From: a virus
Virus record (IMG/VR): IMGVR_UViG_3300037520_000961
Coordinates: 1 to 31,304 of that record
Length of the DNA: 31,304 bases
Reading direction: 5' to 3' (one strand)
The notes under the pieces were generated by a model that was not told where the DNA came from, did not search any database, and saw nothing but the letters and a program-made list of their open reading frames with translations. Shown in pieces: positions 7,459 through 15,908 of this stretch. Every line of letters begins with the position of its first letter. Positions within the stretch are counted from its first letter, which is position 1. The position numbers and the translations under genes are program-made.

Positions 7459-8109
7459 ATGCCCGCACTGTTGATTTACCCCGGCACCAAAGGGACGCCC
7501 GTCCCGCTCCAGGACGTCCTTCGCGAGGCCCACGATGCCTTTCGCGAGGCCCGCAAACTCCAAATCGAGCAACGCCGCAAACGGCGTGTGCCGCTCGACG
7601 ACAGCACTGACTGGTCCGAGGCCAAGGCAGCCGCCGATCGCGTCTCTGCGGCCGTCACAGAGCGCGACACGGCCAAAGCCTCGCGAGAGGCGCGAGCCCT
7701 CGCGGAGCTCACCGATGGCAACGCCCTCGAAGAGGTCGGCCCCTATGATGCAGACCCAGCCGTCGATGGGATCATGGTCACGATGCAGGTCGTCGCCGAT
7801 GCCGACCGGCGTCTCTGGACCGCCGAGACGCAAGCGGCCTGGTCGAGGCTCAAGGAGGCGCGCATCGCTGGCGACCACGTCGCCGCGCAAAAGGCGCTGA
7901 ATGACATGGACGCCGTCGCCGCTCGCGTGGTGTCGGCCGTTGTGGTCGAGCTGCAAGGCATCGAGGGGCTCAAGGCGACGATTGCCGAGTCGATGCCGGG
8001 CCTCGTGCTCGCCGGGCTCCTGGCTCCGCTTTACGCGGCCGCAAGGCACTTCCTCGAGCTGCCGCCGGGAAAAGCCGTGCGCTGTGGGCTGCAACCGCTG
8101 TCGACCTGA
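7459..8109 (+). CDS. Tail assembly chaperone, short (gpG-like) product
   Basis: 216 residues, ATG 7459 with GAGG at 7450-7453; the frame is open further left but has no ribosome site there. The sequence begins MPALLIYPGTKGTPVPLQDVLREAHDAFREARKL and is then rich in Ala, Glu, Arg and Lys helices. Family membership is judged from position directly before the tape measure gene and from the frameshift signal near its 3' end. As in lambda, the short product is made by most ribosomes and a longer product (to 8447) by those that slip. Such chaperones bind the tape measure and recruit tail tube subunits, then leave the tail. The zero-frame tail after the slip site ends only 12 codons later. Confidence 0.7.
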   Translation: MPALLIYPGTKGTPVPLQDVLREAHDAFREARKLQIEQRRKRRVPLDDSTDWSEAKAAADRVSAAVTERDTAKASREARALAELTDGNALEEVGPYDADPAVDGIMVTMQVVADADRRLWTAETQAAWSRLKEARIAGDHVAAQKALNDMDAVAARVVSAVVVELQGIEGLKATIAESMPGLVLAGLLAPLYAAARHFLELPPGKAVRCGLQPLST

Positions 8110-8447
8110 CGCGGTACGACTGCGACGACTGCCCCACAGCGCGGCGAGCTCAGCAAGGGTGCACCTCGGATGGACCGGTGCTTTTCTTCGCCGGCACCGA
8201 GTACGCCACGCGCCGATGCCCACGGCGTCACCTCCGCGACAATCCGGACGTCGGCGGCGCCCTCGCGCTTTGGCGCGCATGCGAGGGCAAGCCCGGCGTC
8301 GAGGCTTTGCGAGCCCTGTCAACTCACACGGCCGATGCTTTCGTCGTTATCGATGGCGGCCGAGCTGCTAAGATGCAGTCGGACGCTGAGCAAGCACGCA
8401 ACGACGCACGGGCGCAGGAGGCCGCGAGGCCACGGGGTCGACGATGA
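7459..8447 (+). CDS. Tail assembly chaperone, -1 frameshift (gpGT-like) product
   Basis: Translation of the first 205 codons in zero frame, then a -1 slip at GGGAAAA (8067-8073), gives a predicted 329-residue protein ending at TGA 8445-8447. The -1 frame is open from the slip site to that stop and looks like real coding: it contains C-x2-C near YDCDDCPTARR, another Cys about nine residues later (QQGC), then FFAGTEYATRRCP, a possible zinc-binding set. A separate start for this frame (GTG 8178) would lose this conserved-looking part, so I do not favour it. Its stop overlaps the tape measure ATG (ATGA), coupling the two genes. In lambda the gpGT product binds tail tube protein through its T part. 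Confidence 0.72.
8067..8142 (+). promoter_or_regulatory. Programmed -1 ribosomal frameshift signal
   Basis: The zero-frame reading G-GGA-AAA (8067-8073) is a canonical X-XXY-YYZ slippery heptamer. Five bases later begins GCGCTGTGGG (8079-8088), which pairs perfectly over 10 bases with CCCACAGCGC (8133-8142). Inside the loop ACCGC (8094-8098) pairs with GCGGT (8111-8115). This spacing and stem are what -1 frameshifting needs. Confidence 0.78.
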
Positions 8448-10162
8448 CGCAGACGATTGAATACGTCGTCAAGGTGAACGCCACGCAAGCCCAAGCGGCC
8501 GTCGCCGACGTGGAGAAGCGCTTCGGCGGCGTCGACACTGTCGTCGCCCGCGTCGACAAGTCGATCATCGCGCTCGAGCGCGACATGAAGGACCTCAACG
8601 CCGCTATCGCGGCGGGCGGGCCGAATGTTGAGCACTATCGGAAGGAGCTTGACGCCCTCGGCCAAGCGGCTGGGCGTGCTGTCGGCGGCAAGAGCGGCCA
8701 AGGAAACATGGGCCAAGGCTTGCTCATGTTTTCGCAGACGCTCGACGATGCACAGTATGGCGTGAGAGGAATCGTCAACAATATCCCTGGGCTTGTGCAG
8801 GGCCTCGGCATGGGGATGGGCGTCGCTGGCGTCGCTCAGGTCGCGATGATTGCCGTCTCGCAACTGACCGACAAAGTCACCGGATTCATCAAAAAACAGC
8901 AAGAGGCGTCTCAGGCTGCAATCGTTATCCGCAACTCAATTTTGGACATGCGGATCGCGTCTGGCCAGACGACGGAGGATCTCAGAAAGCGTCTCGAAGA
9001 AATCAAAGTGGAAGCCGTCGGCGGCAGACCTGCGGTGCTAAAAGCACAGACCGACAAAGAGGTAAAAGACCTCGAGACGTCAATCACCAACAACGAGCAA
9101 AGGCTCGAACGGATACGGAAACAAACGCTCGAGCGCTTTCCGGAGGCCACGCGACTAGCCGCGATGGGAGACGCCAATCGTCTCATGTCGGATACAGAAA
9201 AGAGAGAAGCGAACGCAATCAAGCTCAGGATTGATGCCGACAAAGAGTCAATCGAGAACGCGAAAGAAAATCTCAGGCTACGGCTCGAGATAGCCAAGGC
9301 AGAAGAAGAAGCCGCAAAGAAAGCGGCAGCTCGATTCAAAGGCGGCGGCGGCAGCGGTGCTTCGGTCGAACGCGACTATGCCGTCTCTCTCGAAGAGCAG
9401 GCCGCATATGGAACGGGCTTTCGTGGTCAGACTCTTATGTCGACGATCGTCGAAGACACGGCGAAGCGGCAAGCCGAGGCCGCGCAAGATGCGTCGGACC
9501 TTGAGAACGAAATCCGCCAAGAGATGCTCAAGCACGACGAGAAGAACAACGCGGCGGCCGAGAAGCTCGACAGAGAGCGGACGCGAGAGCTTGACCGGCA
9601 GGCTCGAGAGCGACAGCAAATCCGAGAGCGCGAGGCCGAGCACGCGAGGCGGCTCCACGAGCAAGAGGTCGACTATCTGACGCAGATGGGAACGACGGCG
9701 GCGGCCGCTATCGGCACCTTTGCGGCGCAGTCGGCGGCCGGACAAGAAGAGGCTTTTCAGAATCTCTTGGGAACCGCGTCGATGCAAGCCGGTGGCATCA
9801 TCATGCTTGAGGGCGGCAAGGTCATGGCCGCAGGTATCGCGGGCATGCTCACTGCGCCAAATCCTATCAGCGCGGCTCAAATTGTCGGAGGCGGCGCCCT
9901 TGTCGTGGCGGGTGCTGCGGTGCAGACGGGAGGGCCTGCGGTAATCTCGTCGCTGATGAGCATTGCAACTGGCGGCGGCGGAAAACAAGCAGCCGCCAAA
10001 GACCGAGGCGCCTCACCTCGAAGTGGTAGCGGTGGCGGCGGCGGCTCAGGTGGCCTCGTCGTGAACGTGAGCTACGGCGCTGGTGGCCCGTTGCCAGAGG
10101 ACATCGCCAGAGAGATAGATAAAGTGGTGAAGAGCAACGACCGCCGACGAGGTGCAGCGTGA
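8444..10162 (+). CDS. Tape measure protein
   Basis: 572 residues, ATG overlapping the chaperone stop (ATGA). Residues about 88-150 carry a typical tape measure block: LLMFSQTLDDAQYGVRGIV, then NNIPGLVQGLG with a hydrophobic Gly/Ala/Met segment. Residues about 200-300 and 330-410 are long charged coiled-coil helices rich in Glu, Lys, Arg and Gln. Residues about 415-515 are a hydrophobic Ala/Gly-rich region with possible membrane-inserting helices, followed by a Gly-rich linker. Tape measure proteins set tail length and enter the host envelope at infection. At about 1.5 angstroms per residue the predicted tail is short, near 85 nm. The central coiled-coil is AAG/GAA-rich, so its GC content is lower than in neighbours. 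Confidence 0.9.
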   Translation: MTQTIEYVVKVNATQAQAAVADVEKRFGGVDTVVARVDKSIIALERDMKDLNAAIAAGGPNVEHYRKELDALGQAAGRAVGGKSGQGNMGQGLLMFSQTLDDAQYGVRGIVNNIPGLVQGLGMGMGVAGVAQVAMIAVSQLTDKVTGFIKKQQEASQAAIVIRNSILDMRIASGQTTEDLRKRLEEIKVEAVGGRPAVLKAQTDKEVKDLETSITNNEQRLERIRKQTLERFPEATRLAAMGDANRLMSDTEKREANAIKLRIDADKESIENAKENLRLRLEIAKAEEEAAKKAAARFKGGGGSGASVERDYAVSLEEQAAYGTGFRGQTLMSTIVEDTAKRQAEAAQDASDLENEIRQEMLKHDEKNNAAAEKLDRERTRELDRQARERQQIREREAEHARRLHEQEVDYLTQMGTTAAAAIGTFAAQSAAGQEEAFQNLLGTASMQAGGIIMLEGGKVMAAGIAGMLTAPNPISAAQIVGGGALVVAGAAVQTGGPAVISSLMSIATGGGGKQAAAKDRGASPRSGSGGGGGSGGLVVNVSYGAGGPLPEDIAREIDKVVKSNDRRRGAA

Positions 10163-10965
10163 GCTATCCGGTCCTGCTTGGTGCGATCGTCATCACGTCG
10201 GCGAATCGCGCTATCCGATTCAAAGAGGGCGCGAACACAAACAACGCACAACTCGCGCTGGGCACGTATTATCTGCGAGGCGATGGTGCAGCGGGCGACT
10301 TCCTCCCCGCGCTTGTGACGGCACTACAGGCCGCCAACGCGAGCACCAACACATACACGGCGACGGTGTCGCACAACATCGACACCAACGCGGCACACAC
10401 AACCATCACCATCACGAGGGCGACGGGCGCCGACAACTTTCAGATCCTCTGGGCAGATGCACAGACGACGTTTGATGAACTGCTACTCGGCTTTTCGGCG
10501 AGCACCGCCGACAATGCGCTCGCGAAGACGTCGACGCAGGCGTGTGCCGCAGGATGGGTCAGCAATGACATCTTGCGTGAGCTCGAGCCGTTCAGCGAGC
10601 GCGCCGTGAGTGTGCCGCGCAAGGTCAACGGCGCCGTCGTCGGCGTGACACGCTCGTCACAGATGACGTCATGGGCACTTGGGTTCGCATTCGTGCATGA
10701 GGATCGGATGCTCAAGCGGCGCGCTCTCGCCGTCGCGGCTGACACGCTCGAGGGTTTCATGGAGCGCTTCGGGCCGGGTGCTGCGTTCGAGGTGCATGAG
10801 TCGCCGCTCTCGGCGGGCACGACGCTTTCGGCGCTATCGTCGTCGACACGGGTGGCCGTGATGCACTGGTCAGAGGACACACTCTCATCGTTCCGGCCGC
10901 AGCGCATCGGCCCCGGCGTGCCGCTCTACGACCTCGATACAATCGCGCATGAGCAGGTGACGTAA
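10159..10965 (+). CDS. Putative distal tail protein
   Basis: 268 residues from GTG 10159, overlapping the tape measure stop (GTGA), with GAGGTG at 10149-10154. The N-terminal half (residues 1-115) looks like a beta-sandwich containing TYYLRGDGAAGDFLPALVTALQAAN, and the second half has SWALGFAFVHEDRMLKRRALAVAADTLEGFMERFG. It sits between the tape measure and the large hub gene, where siphoviruses encode the distal tail (Dit) protein. I found no diagnostic motif, so a different tail-tip role is possible. Its stop overlaps the next start (TAATG). Confidence 0.6.
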   Translation: MSYPVLLGAIVITSANRAIRFKEGANTNNAQLALGTYYLRGDGAAGDFLPALVTALQAANASTNTYTATVSHNIDTNAAHTTITITRATGADNFQILWADAQTTFDELLLGFSASTADNALAKTSTQACAAGWVSNDILRELEPFSERAVSVPRKVNGAVVGVTRSSQMTSWALGFAFVHEDRMLKRRALAVAADTLEGFMERFGPGAAFEVHESPLSAGTTLSALSSSTRVAVMHWSEDTLSSFRPQRIGPGVPLYDLDTIAHEQVT

Positions 10966-13202
10966 TGGTCTATTATGGACGCACCGCCAACGAACACGTC
11001 GACGTCACGATGGCCCTCGTCATCGAGGGCATACCTACTGTCTTCACCGAGCGCGCCATCGCCGGCACACCGGCTAGCTGGAATGGTGCGACGCAGGCCG
11101 TGTGTGTGACGCGCGTCGAAGAGGGCGAGTCAACGCTTGACTTCAACGAGCGCCGCGAGACGGCGGCGACGCTCGACGTCGACGTGCTCGACGACGGGAG
11201 CCTCACGCTTCTCTTCGCGTCGGCATCGCGGTCGGTGAGCTACGTTTCTGCGAACGCATCGGCATCGGCGACGACGATCAACCTCGGATCGACGGCCAAT
11301 CTCGTCGCTGGGCAGGCAATCTACATCGGCAGCGAAACGATCATCGTCGGCACCGTCGCAAGCGCAACGCAGCTCACCGGGTGCACGCGGGGCGCCTACG
11401 GCAGCAAAGCGGCGGCGCTCTTCGGCACCGCCAGCGACGGAGACTCGGTCTACGTGCGCCCGCCATCGTGGCGAGGGCGACGAGCCAAGCTCTACGGCTG
11501 GGGTGCGTCTGAGACGCTCCTCGGCACCTATATCGTCGACGACGCACCGATCCAGCAAGGCGACTCAACGTGGGCGCTGCGGATGGCGAGCATCGCTCAA
11601 GAGTACTTCGAGCGCGTCGTCGGGCTCGGGCTGCGCAAGCCGTTTGCCGGGGGCATTCCCGTCATCCCAGGCATAACCGACACAGATATCGCTATCGTGC
11701 TGGAACCAGACGGGAACTCAGCATTTCGCACCGGCGTCAACTTTCCGACGTATGTGCTCTTCGAGTATGGGGAAAACCCAAGCGGAACGCGTGGCCCAGG
11801 CGCATCGATCTACAAGCTCAACAGTGTTGACACAGCCACCGATTACACAATTTTTCTCGACGTGCTCCCACTGTACGGGACGCGTCAAATGTTCTCTCGT
11901 CCTGGCCCGTTTACCAGGAAACCGTGCTTTGCGTCGCCGATGGCCATCGTCGGCGGAAAAAACGCCATGCTCCACGTCATGCTGTCCAAGGAGGGCCAAG
12001 CGGCGGGCGGTGTGACTTACGACTGTCTGCCAGGTCGCGCGCCGACGAAGTCAGAAGACCTCGGTTGGCGTCTTGGTGCGAACTTCGATCCGTCCGAGGT
12101 CGACATCGACGCATTCGACGAATTCCCCGAGACAGAGTCGACGTGGGTGATCAACAAAGAGCGCAAGCTCACCGAGCTGCTACGCGAGTGGACGTTGATC
12201 AACGGCGCGATCATCGTCACGACGGCCGACGGCAAGATCAAACCCATCTCGATTGCTCCACCGCGCATCACGAACTCGACGACGATCGGCGCGTCAAGCA
12301 TCATCCCCGACGGCGCTGTCAGTGTGCAAGCCGACGAGGGAAGCATCTACCCGCGTATCGAAATCAAAGCGGGATATGACCCGGTAAACGACGATTACGT
12401 CGACACATTCAACCTCATCGACGCCGACATGGCCAAGCGCTACCCGCGCGCCACCGACGTGATCGGCGTCGAGATAGGTAGCATCGGAATAGCTGGCGAG
12501 TACCCGCGCAACGTCTCACGGCCGCCGTGGCAAAATCCCGTGTCGATGACACCTGGCGAGATGATTCCATTTGTGCAGTCGCTTATCCGACCCGCACAAT
12601 CAGGGCGCCGCATCGTTTCGCTGTCCCTCTCGCACGAGCACCTCGGCTTGCGCGTCGGCGACTTCGTTACGTTCGGCAACGACCTGCCGAACGGGTTCGC
12701 CGTGCCAGACCTTCGCGGAGGAACCATCACCGGTCTCTCAGGACGCATCATCTCACGACGCCCCAGATACGACCAGGCACGCGTTGATGTGCAGATCGAA
12801 CTCCTCGAGCGGCGGCTTCACATCTGCCCGTCTGCGACGCTCTCAGGCGCTCCTGTGGGGAATACGATCGTGCTCAACGCAAGCACGGTCGAAAACCCGC
12901 TCTCCTCGCCGTCTGACCATTTCTGGGTCGGAGCCAATGTCCAGATCGTCGACGCATCACAGGGCGGCGGTGCAGGCACACCGTGGAGTGCAGACGTGAC
13001 TGCGATCCCAAGCGGGACGCAGCTCACCCTCAGCTCGGTGCCGACGGTCATCGCCGACGGGTGGACCCTCGCGTCAGGTGACCGGGTGACGCTGCTTCCC
13101 AGCAATAGCGGACTCGGCACGTCAGCGAGCGGATACCAGGCAGTCGAGGGCGCCGAGATTCAAGATAGCGATGTGTTTTATCCAAGCAACAGGTGGGTCT
13201 AA
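10965..13202 (+). CDS. Tail hub / tail-associated structural protein
   Basis: 745 residues, ATG overlapping the previous stop (TAATG). Residues about 90-140 include the beta-rich motif GQAIYIGSETIIVGTV...TQLTGCTRGAYGSKAAAL, which recurs in phage tail proteins next to the hub. Downstream parts include ARRAKLYGW-type and LYG-like segments and a repeat of ordered beta strands. A large protein in this position after the distal tail gene fits the baseplate hub or tail-associated protein that forms the tail tip. No lytic-enzyme motif was seen in it. The C-terminal section (after residue 620) contains a second GNTIVLNAST/LSSVPT block like that near residue 90, hinting at domain duplication. Confidence 0.65.
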   Translation: MVYYGRTANEHVDVTMALVIEGIPTVFTERAIAGTPASWNGATQAVCVTRVEEGESTLDFNERRETAATLDVDVLDDGSLTLLFASASRSVSYVSANASASATTINLGSTANLVAGQAIYIGSETIIVGTVASATQLTGCTRGAYGSKAAALFGTASDGDSVYVRPPSWRGRRAKLYGWGASETLLGTYIVDDAPIQQGDSTWALRMASIAQEYFERVVGLGLRKPFAGGIPVIPGITDTDIAIVLEPDGNSAFRTGVNFPTYVLFEYGENPSGTRGPGASIYKLNSVDTATDYTIFLDVLPLYGTRQMFSRPGPFTRKPCFASPMAIVGGKNAMLHVMLSKEGQAAGGVTYDCLPGRAPTKSEDLGWRLGANFDPSEVDIDAFDEFPETESTWVINKERKLTELLREWTLINGAIIVTTADGKIKPISIAPPRITNSTTIGASSIIPDGAVSVQADEGSIYPRIEIKAGYDPVNDDYVDTFNLIDADMAKRYPRATDVIGVEIGSIGIAGEYPRNVSRPPWQNPVSMTPGEMIPFVQSLIRPAQSGRRIVSLSLSHEHLGLRVGDFVTFGNDLPNGFAVPDLRGGTITGLSGRIISRRPRYDQARVDVQIELLERRLHICPSATLSGAPVGNTIVLNASTVENPLSSPSDHFWVGANVQIVDASQGGGAGTPWSADVTAIPSGTQLTLSSVPTVIADGWTLASGDRVTLLPSNSGLGTSASGYQAVEGAEIQDSDVFYPSNRWV

Positions 13203-14503
13203 TGGCTCGCGTTCGATCGACCAATCCCGTCGGTGTCACGCCTCGCGAAGTCGCTCCAGACTCGCCGATCTATGCGCGCTGGTTGCGTGCTGCTGTCGGT
13301 GATACCGCGCTCGCGCATGACCTGATCACCGGAGCCAATTCGACGACGGCGATCGACCACAGTGGTGCTCCGCTTGGATGTCCGCTGCGAATGCCGCTCG
13401 CGGCACAGGCGATAAATAGAGATATATCAGCAACGTCGGATGGTGATTATTACATTCTAGCCGTTCCGGTGTTCATCCGAGGTGGAGAAACTGACACCTA
13501 TTCGCTTCGCATGTCAGTGACGCCGGGCGGGTCCGATGACATGACGCTAGAGGTCAGAGACTCAACTTTTGCAATTCTTAGCGTTCCGCTCCGCGGTGAA
13601 GTAGAGGAACCGCCAGTGCGCGGCGACGGGACGCTAATTCCTATCAATCGAGTATTCGTCGTAAAATGGAATTTCACGATCTACACAGCAGGACTTTACT
13701 ACATATTCGTAAGACGCAGATGCACAGACGCAAACGACCGTTTATTTTCTTGGTCTCTCGACAACGCAAGGCCAAGCGCAGGCTCGACGAACGGCCTTTT
13801 CGTCGACGGCTCAACGCTTGTCGGCAGTCCATACGATGCGCCTGCATCATACAGCGTCGCAAACAACGTCGAATTTTACGACGAGGAGGTCACAGCATAC
13901 ACCACAGGGCTGTCTGCCTATGTGACGTCGCGACTCAACCGCAAGCTGAACGCGCTTTGGGAATATGTCACAGGGTCGAGGATACCAGGGAACAACGCAT
14001 ACAAGGGCACGTCGACCGTCAACAATGACCGGGATATATGGACAAACGAGGCGTTGCTTGAGTTTCCGATGACGATCGCCGCGCTCGGTGCGAGCGCCTC
14101 ACTTAGTGCCGCGAAACCCCCAGCCACATCTGACATGCAGGGATGGATTCGCTATCCGGTCGCTAACTCGACGACGTCAAGATCGTTTTGCGGTCTTGTG
14201 ATGTTCATGCCGAATTTTCGGACGTCGACGTCAGATCTCAAATGCACAGTTTTGTTTCAAGCTTCAATAACCGGCGACAGCATGGCGGATTGGCGGTTTG
14301 ACGTCAACGTCAGCGGATCAACGACTGGCCAATTTTCACCAACACAATTGGGATCGTCTAAATATTGGACCGCCACCGTCACAGGAATCCCGTTCACCGC
14401 AGGAACATCCAATCTTGTCGACGTAAGAATAGCGAACACAGTCAACGGCGGCGCGGTCAAGCACGCTCAGATGCTCGGTGTGTGCCTCTACTTCGACCCC
14501 TGA
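13202..14503 (+). CDS. Putative tail fibre / receptor-binding protein
   Basis: 433 residues from ATG 13202 (TAATG overlap with previous stop; AGGTGG just before). An upstream in-frame GTG at 13193 is less likely. The N-terminus MARVRSTNPVGVTPREVAPDSPIYARWL resembles tail-tip adaptors. Residues about 60-180 form a compact beta-rich domain with YSLRMSVTPGGSDD and ITRNDR-like turns, followed by Ser/Thr/Asn-rich sheets. Codon use is visibly more AT-rich here than in flanking genes (13400-13760 and 14200-14440), which is common for host-recognition proteins exchanged between phages. The receptor and exact attachment are unknown. Confidence 0.5.
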   Translation: MARVRSTNPVGVTPREVAPDSPIYARWLRAAVGDTALAHDLITGANSTTAIDHSGAPLGCPLRMPLAAQAINRDISATSDGDYYILAVPVFIRGGETDTYSLRMSVTPGGSDDMTLEVRDSTFAILSVPLRGEVEEPPVRGDGTLIPINRVFVVKWNFTIYTAGLYYIFVRRRCTDANDRLFSWSLDNARPSAGSTNGLFVDGSTLVGSPYDAPASYSVANNVEFYDEEVTAYTTGLSAYVTSRLNRKLNALWEYVTGSRIPGNNAYKGTSTVNNDRDIWTNEALLEFPMTIAALGASASLSAAKPPATSDMQGWIRYPVANSTTSRSFCGLVMFMPNFRTSTSDLKCTVLFQASITGDSMADWRFDVNVSGSTTGQFSPTQLGSSKYWTATVTGIPFTAGTSNLVDVRIANTVNGGAVKHAQMLGVCLYFDP

Positions 14504-14510
14504 GGATTCC

Positions 14511-15155
14511 ATGGCCATCACTCGAATCGTTTCATCTGAGCCGCTCACAAACGCCGAGGCGACGTCGTGGGCGCCTGCTGTCTCTCGACGTCTGGCGACG
14601 TCGCTCGCTGGCCGTCCGCGCTACCTCCTCGAGCTTCTACGCGGCGACGGTGCAGGCTTTGAAGGTGACGTCGGCACGCCGCTCAACCCACAGGGTCAGC
14701 TCGGCGTCGACCGCAGTGGTCCACCGTGGGGCGATGCACACCTGCATCCGATGTGGATTTACGAGCACGCCGTCGACACGAACATAGCCGGGCAGGTCGC
14801 CATCGCATCGCTCACCGCCGTCGGGCAGGTGGCGACGGTGTTCGCTGAATTCCCGAATCGCCCGCACTATGTCGCGCCGAAAGTGCCCTACTCGCGGGCC
14901 TACTTTCGCGGCCGTGTGACGTGCGTCGGCGGTGGTAGCTGCACGGTGCAGGTGCGTGTGTACTCGGGCGAGGTCTCTCGTTTTGCGTCGGTGACGACGA
15001 CGGGCACCGGCACCATCGGCGACAGCGTGACTTTCGCCGACGTCGTTCCAGGCCTGAACTCTGTCCGCATCGAGTTCGAGTGCACCGCCCTCACGGGCAG
15101 CTCAGCGCGCATCGATCGGGCAAGCCTCAACCAGATCGCCCGGCGCTCGCACTAG
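14511..15155 (+). CDS. Beta-rich tail-tip/accessory structural protein
   Basis: 214 residues from ATG 14511, with GAGGA 5 bases before it; the frame is open 33 bases further left but without a good start. The sequence has MAITRIVSSEPLTNAEATSWAPAVSRRL at the N-terminus and a beta-rich second half with CVGGGSCTVQVRVYSGE and GSSARIDRASL. No enzyme motif is visible. It is the last gene before the capsid unit and lies directly after the fibre candidate, so it may be a fibre partner or tail-tip component. I do not recognise the family. Confidence 0.45.
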   Translation: MAITRIVSSEPLTNAEATSWAPAVSRRLATSLAGRPRYLLELLRGDGAGFEGDVGTPLNPQGQLGVDRSGPPWGDAHLHPMWIYEHAVDTNIAGQVAIASLTAVGQVATVFAEFPNRPHYVAPKVPYSRAYFRGRVTCVGGGSCTVQVRVYSGEVSRFASVTTTGTGTIGDSVTFADVVPGLNSVRIEFECTALTGSSARIDRASLNQIARRSH

Positions 15156-15162
15156 GCTGTCA

Positions 15163-15180
15163 AGCGCAAAAGAGTGCAGT
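15163..15180. promoter_or_regulatory. 18-base palindromic motif, copy 2 (imperfect)
   Basis: AGCGCA-AAAGAG-TGCAGT: the right half and the NNAGAG spacer match copy 1, while the left half differs from ACTGCA at two bases. It lies 31 bases before copy 3, almost exactly three helical turns, so two bound proteins would face the same side of the DNA. It is in the gap before the scaffold gene. Confidence 0.55.
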
Positions 15181-15186
15181 CGGATC

Positions 15187-15216
15187 TTGCGGGTCTGCAA
15201 CAGAGTGCAGTAGGCT
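15187..15216 (+). promoter_or_regulatory. Candidate promoter for the scaffold-capsid unit
   Basis: TTGCGG (15187-15192) and TAGGCT (15211-15216) are separated by 18 bases and could act as -35 and -10 elements. Copy 3 of the palindrome fills the spacer. This would let a palindrome-binding protein turn the promoter on or off. The match to consensus is weak, so this is only a candidate. Confidence 0.35.
15194..15211. promoter_or_regulatory. 18-base palindromic motif, copy 3 (TCTGCA-N6-TGCAGT)
   Basis: CTGCA and TGCAG form a 5-base inverted repeat around the spacer ACAGAG. The right half AGAGTGCAGT (15202-15211) is identical to the other two copies. It ends 11 bases before the scaffold ATG, close to the ribosome site AGGGG, so binding there could also affect transcription start or translation. 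Confidence 0.55.
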
Positions 15217-15222
15217 AGGGGC

Positions 15223-15882
15223 ATGACAACCTCCGCCGATGGCGCGCCGACCCCTTCCCAAGAGCCTGTGGCGGGCTCTGCTGCCCCTTCACCTGACGTC
15301 GTGGATATCGACGCGCTCAAGGCCGCTGCGGCCGAGCTGGCGGCCCTCAAGGCCGAGGCGGCGGAGGCGAAAAAACTTGACAGGGAGGCGCGGAAGCGGG
15401 CGCAAGAGGATGCCGAGAAGGCGGGCGAAATCGCCAAGGCCCTCGAAGCGGCCAAGTCGCGCCTGGCCGAGCTCGAGGCCAACGAGCCGCTGGCGCAGCG
15501 CTGGCGCGCCTACGAGGCCGAGGAGGCCAAGCGTCTCGACGGCGAGGCATCGACGCTGCCTGAGGCCGTGCGCGACCTCTACCAGGGCGCTGGCGACATC
15601 GAGGCCAAGCGCAAGGTGCTTGCCGCGTTTCGCGCCACGTCGTCGACGACGGCACCCGTCAAGGGCCAGCCACCGGCGATGGGTGCGCCCGCTCCGGTGT
15701 CTGCCGTCGACATCGAGGCCGCGCTCGCCGACAAAAGCGGTCAAAAGCTGGCCGAAATCAAGAAGCGCGACCCCGGCGCAGTGAGCGCATTTTTCAACCG
15801 AGTCCTCGCGAATCGCGGTGGCTCTCAATCCCTCGGCGTCGGGCGATTCGCATCGTCGACGACCAAGGCGCCCAACGCTTGA
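15223..15882 (+). CDS. Capsid scaffold protein
   Basis: 219 residues, ATG 15223 with AGGGG before it. Residues about 25-100 are a long Ala/Glu/Lys/Arg-rich coiled coil, with residues DALKAAAAELAALKAEAAEAKK visible at its start. The ends are Ala/Pro/Ser-rich and flexible, and the C-terminus is basic with a FFNRVLANRGG helix. This is the typical build of a phage scaffolding protein, which forms the core around which coat protein assembles and is then removed. It directly precedes the major capsid gene, 26 bases away. No protease-like segment is present, so the scaffold may leave intact or be cut by another enzyme. Confidence 0.85.
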   Translation: MTTSADGAPTPSQEPVAGSAAPSPDVVDIDALKAAAAELAALKAEAAEAKKLDREARKRAQEDAEKAGEIAKALEAAKSRLAELEANEPLAQRWRAYEAEEAKRLDGEASTLPEAVRDLYQGAGDIEAKRKVLAAFRATSSTTAPVKGQPPAMGAPAPVSAVDIEAALADKSGQKLAEIKKRDPGAVSAFFNRVLANRGGSQSLGVGRFASSTTKAPNA

Positions 15883-15908
15883 GCGGCGCGTGCCGCAATA
15901 GGTGACCC

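Noticed and set aside
8365-8383. A fourth copy of the AGAGTGCAGT palindrome
   Set aside because: It differs in spacer and sequence and lies inside coding DNA of the chaperone.
8178-8447. A separate gene starting at GTG 8178
   Set aside because: The same frame is open and protein-like back to the slippery site at 8067, so it is the frameshift extension.
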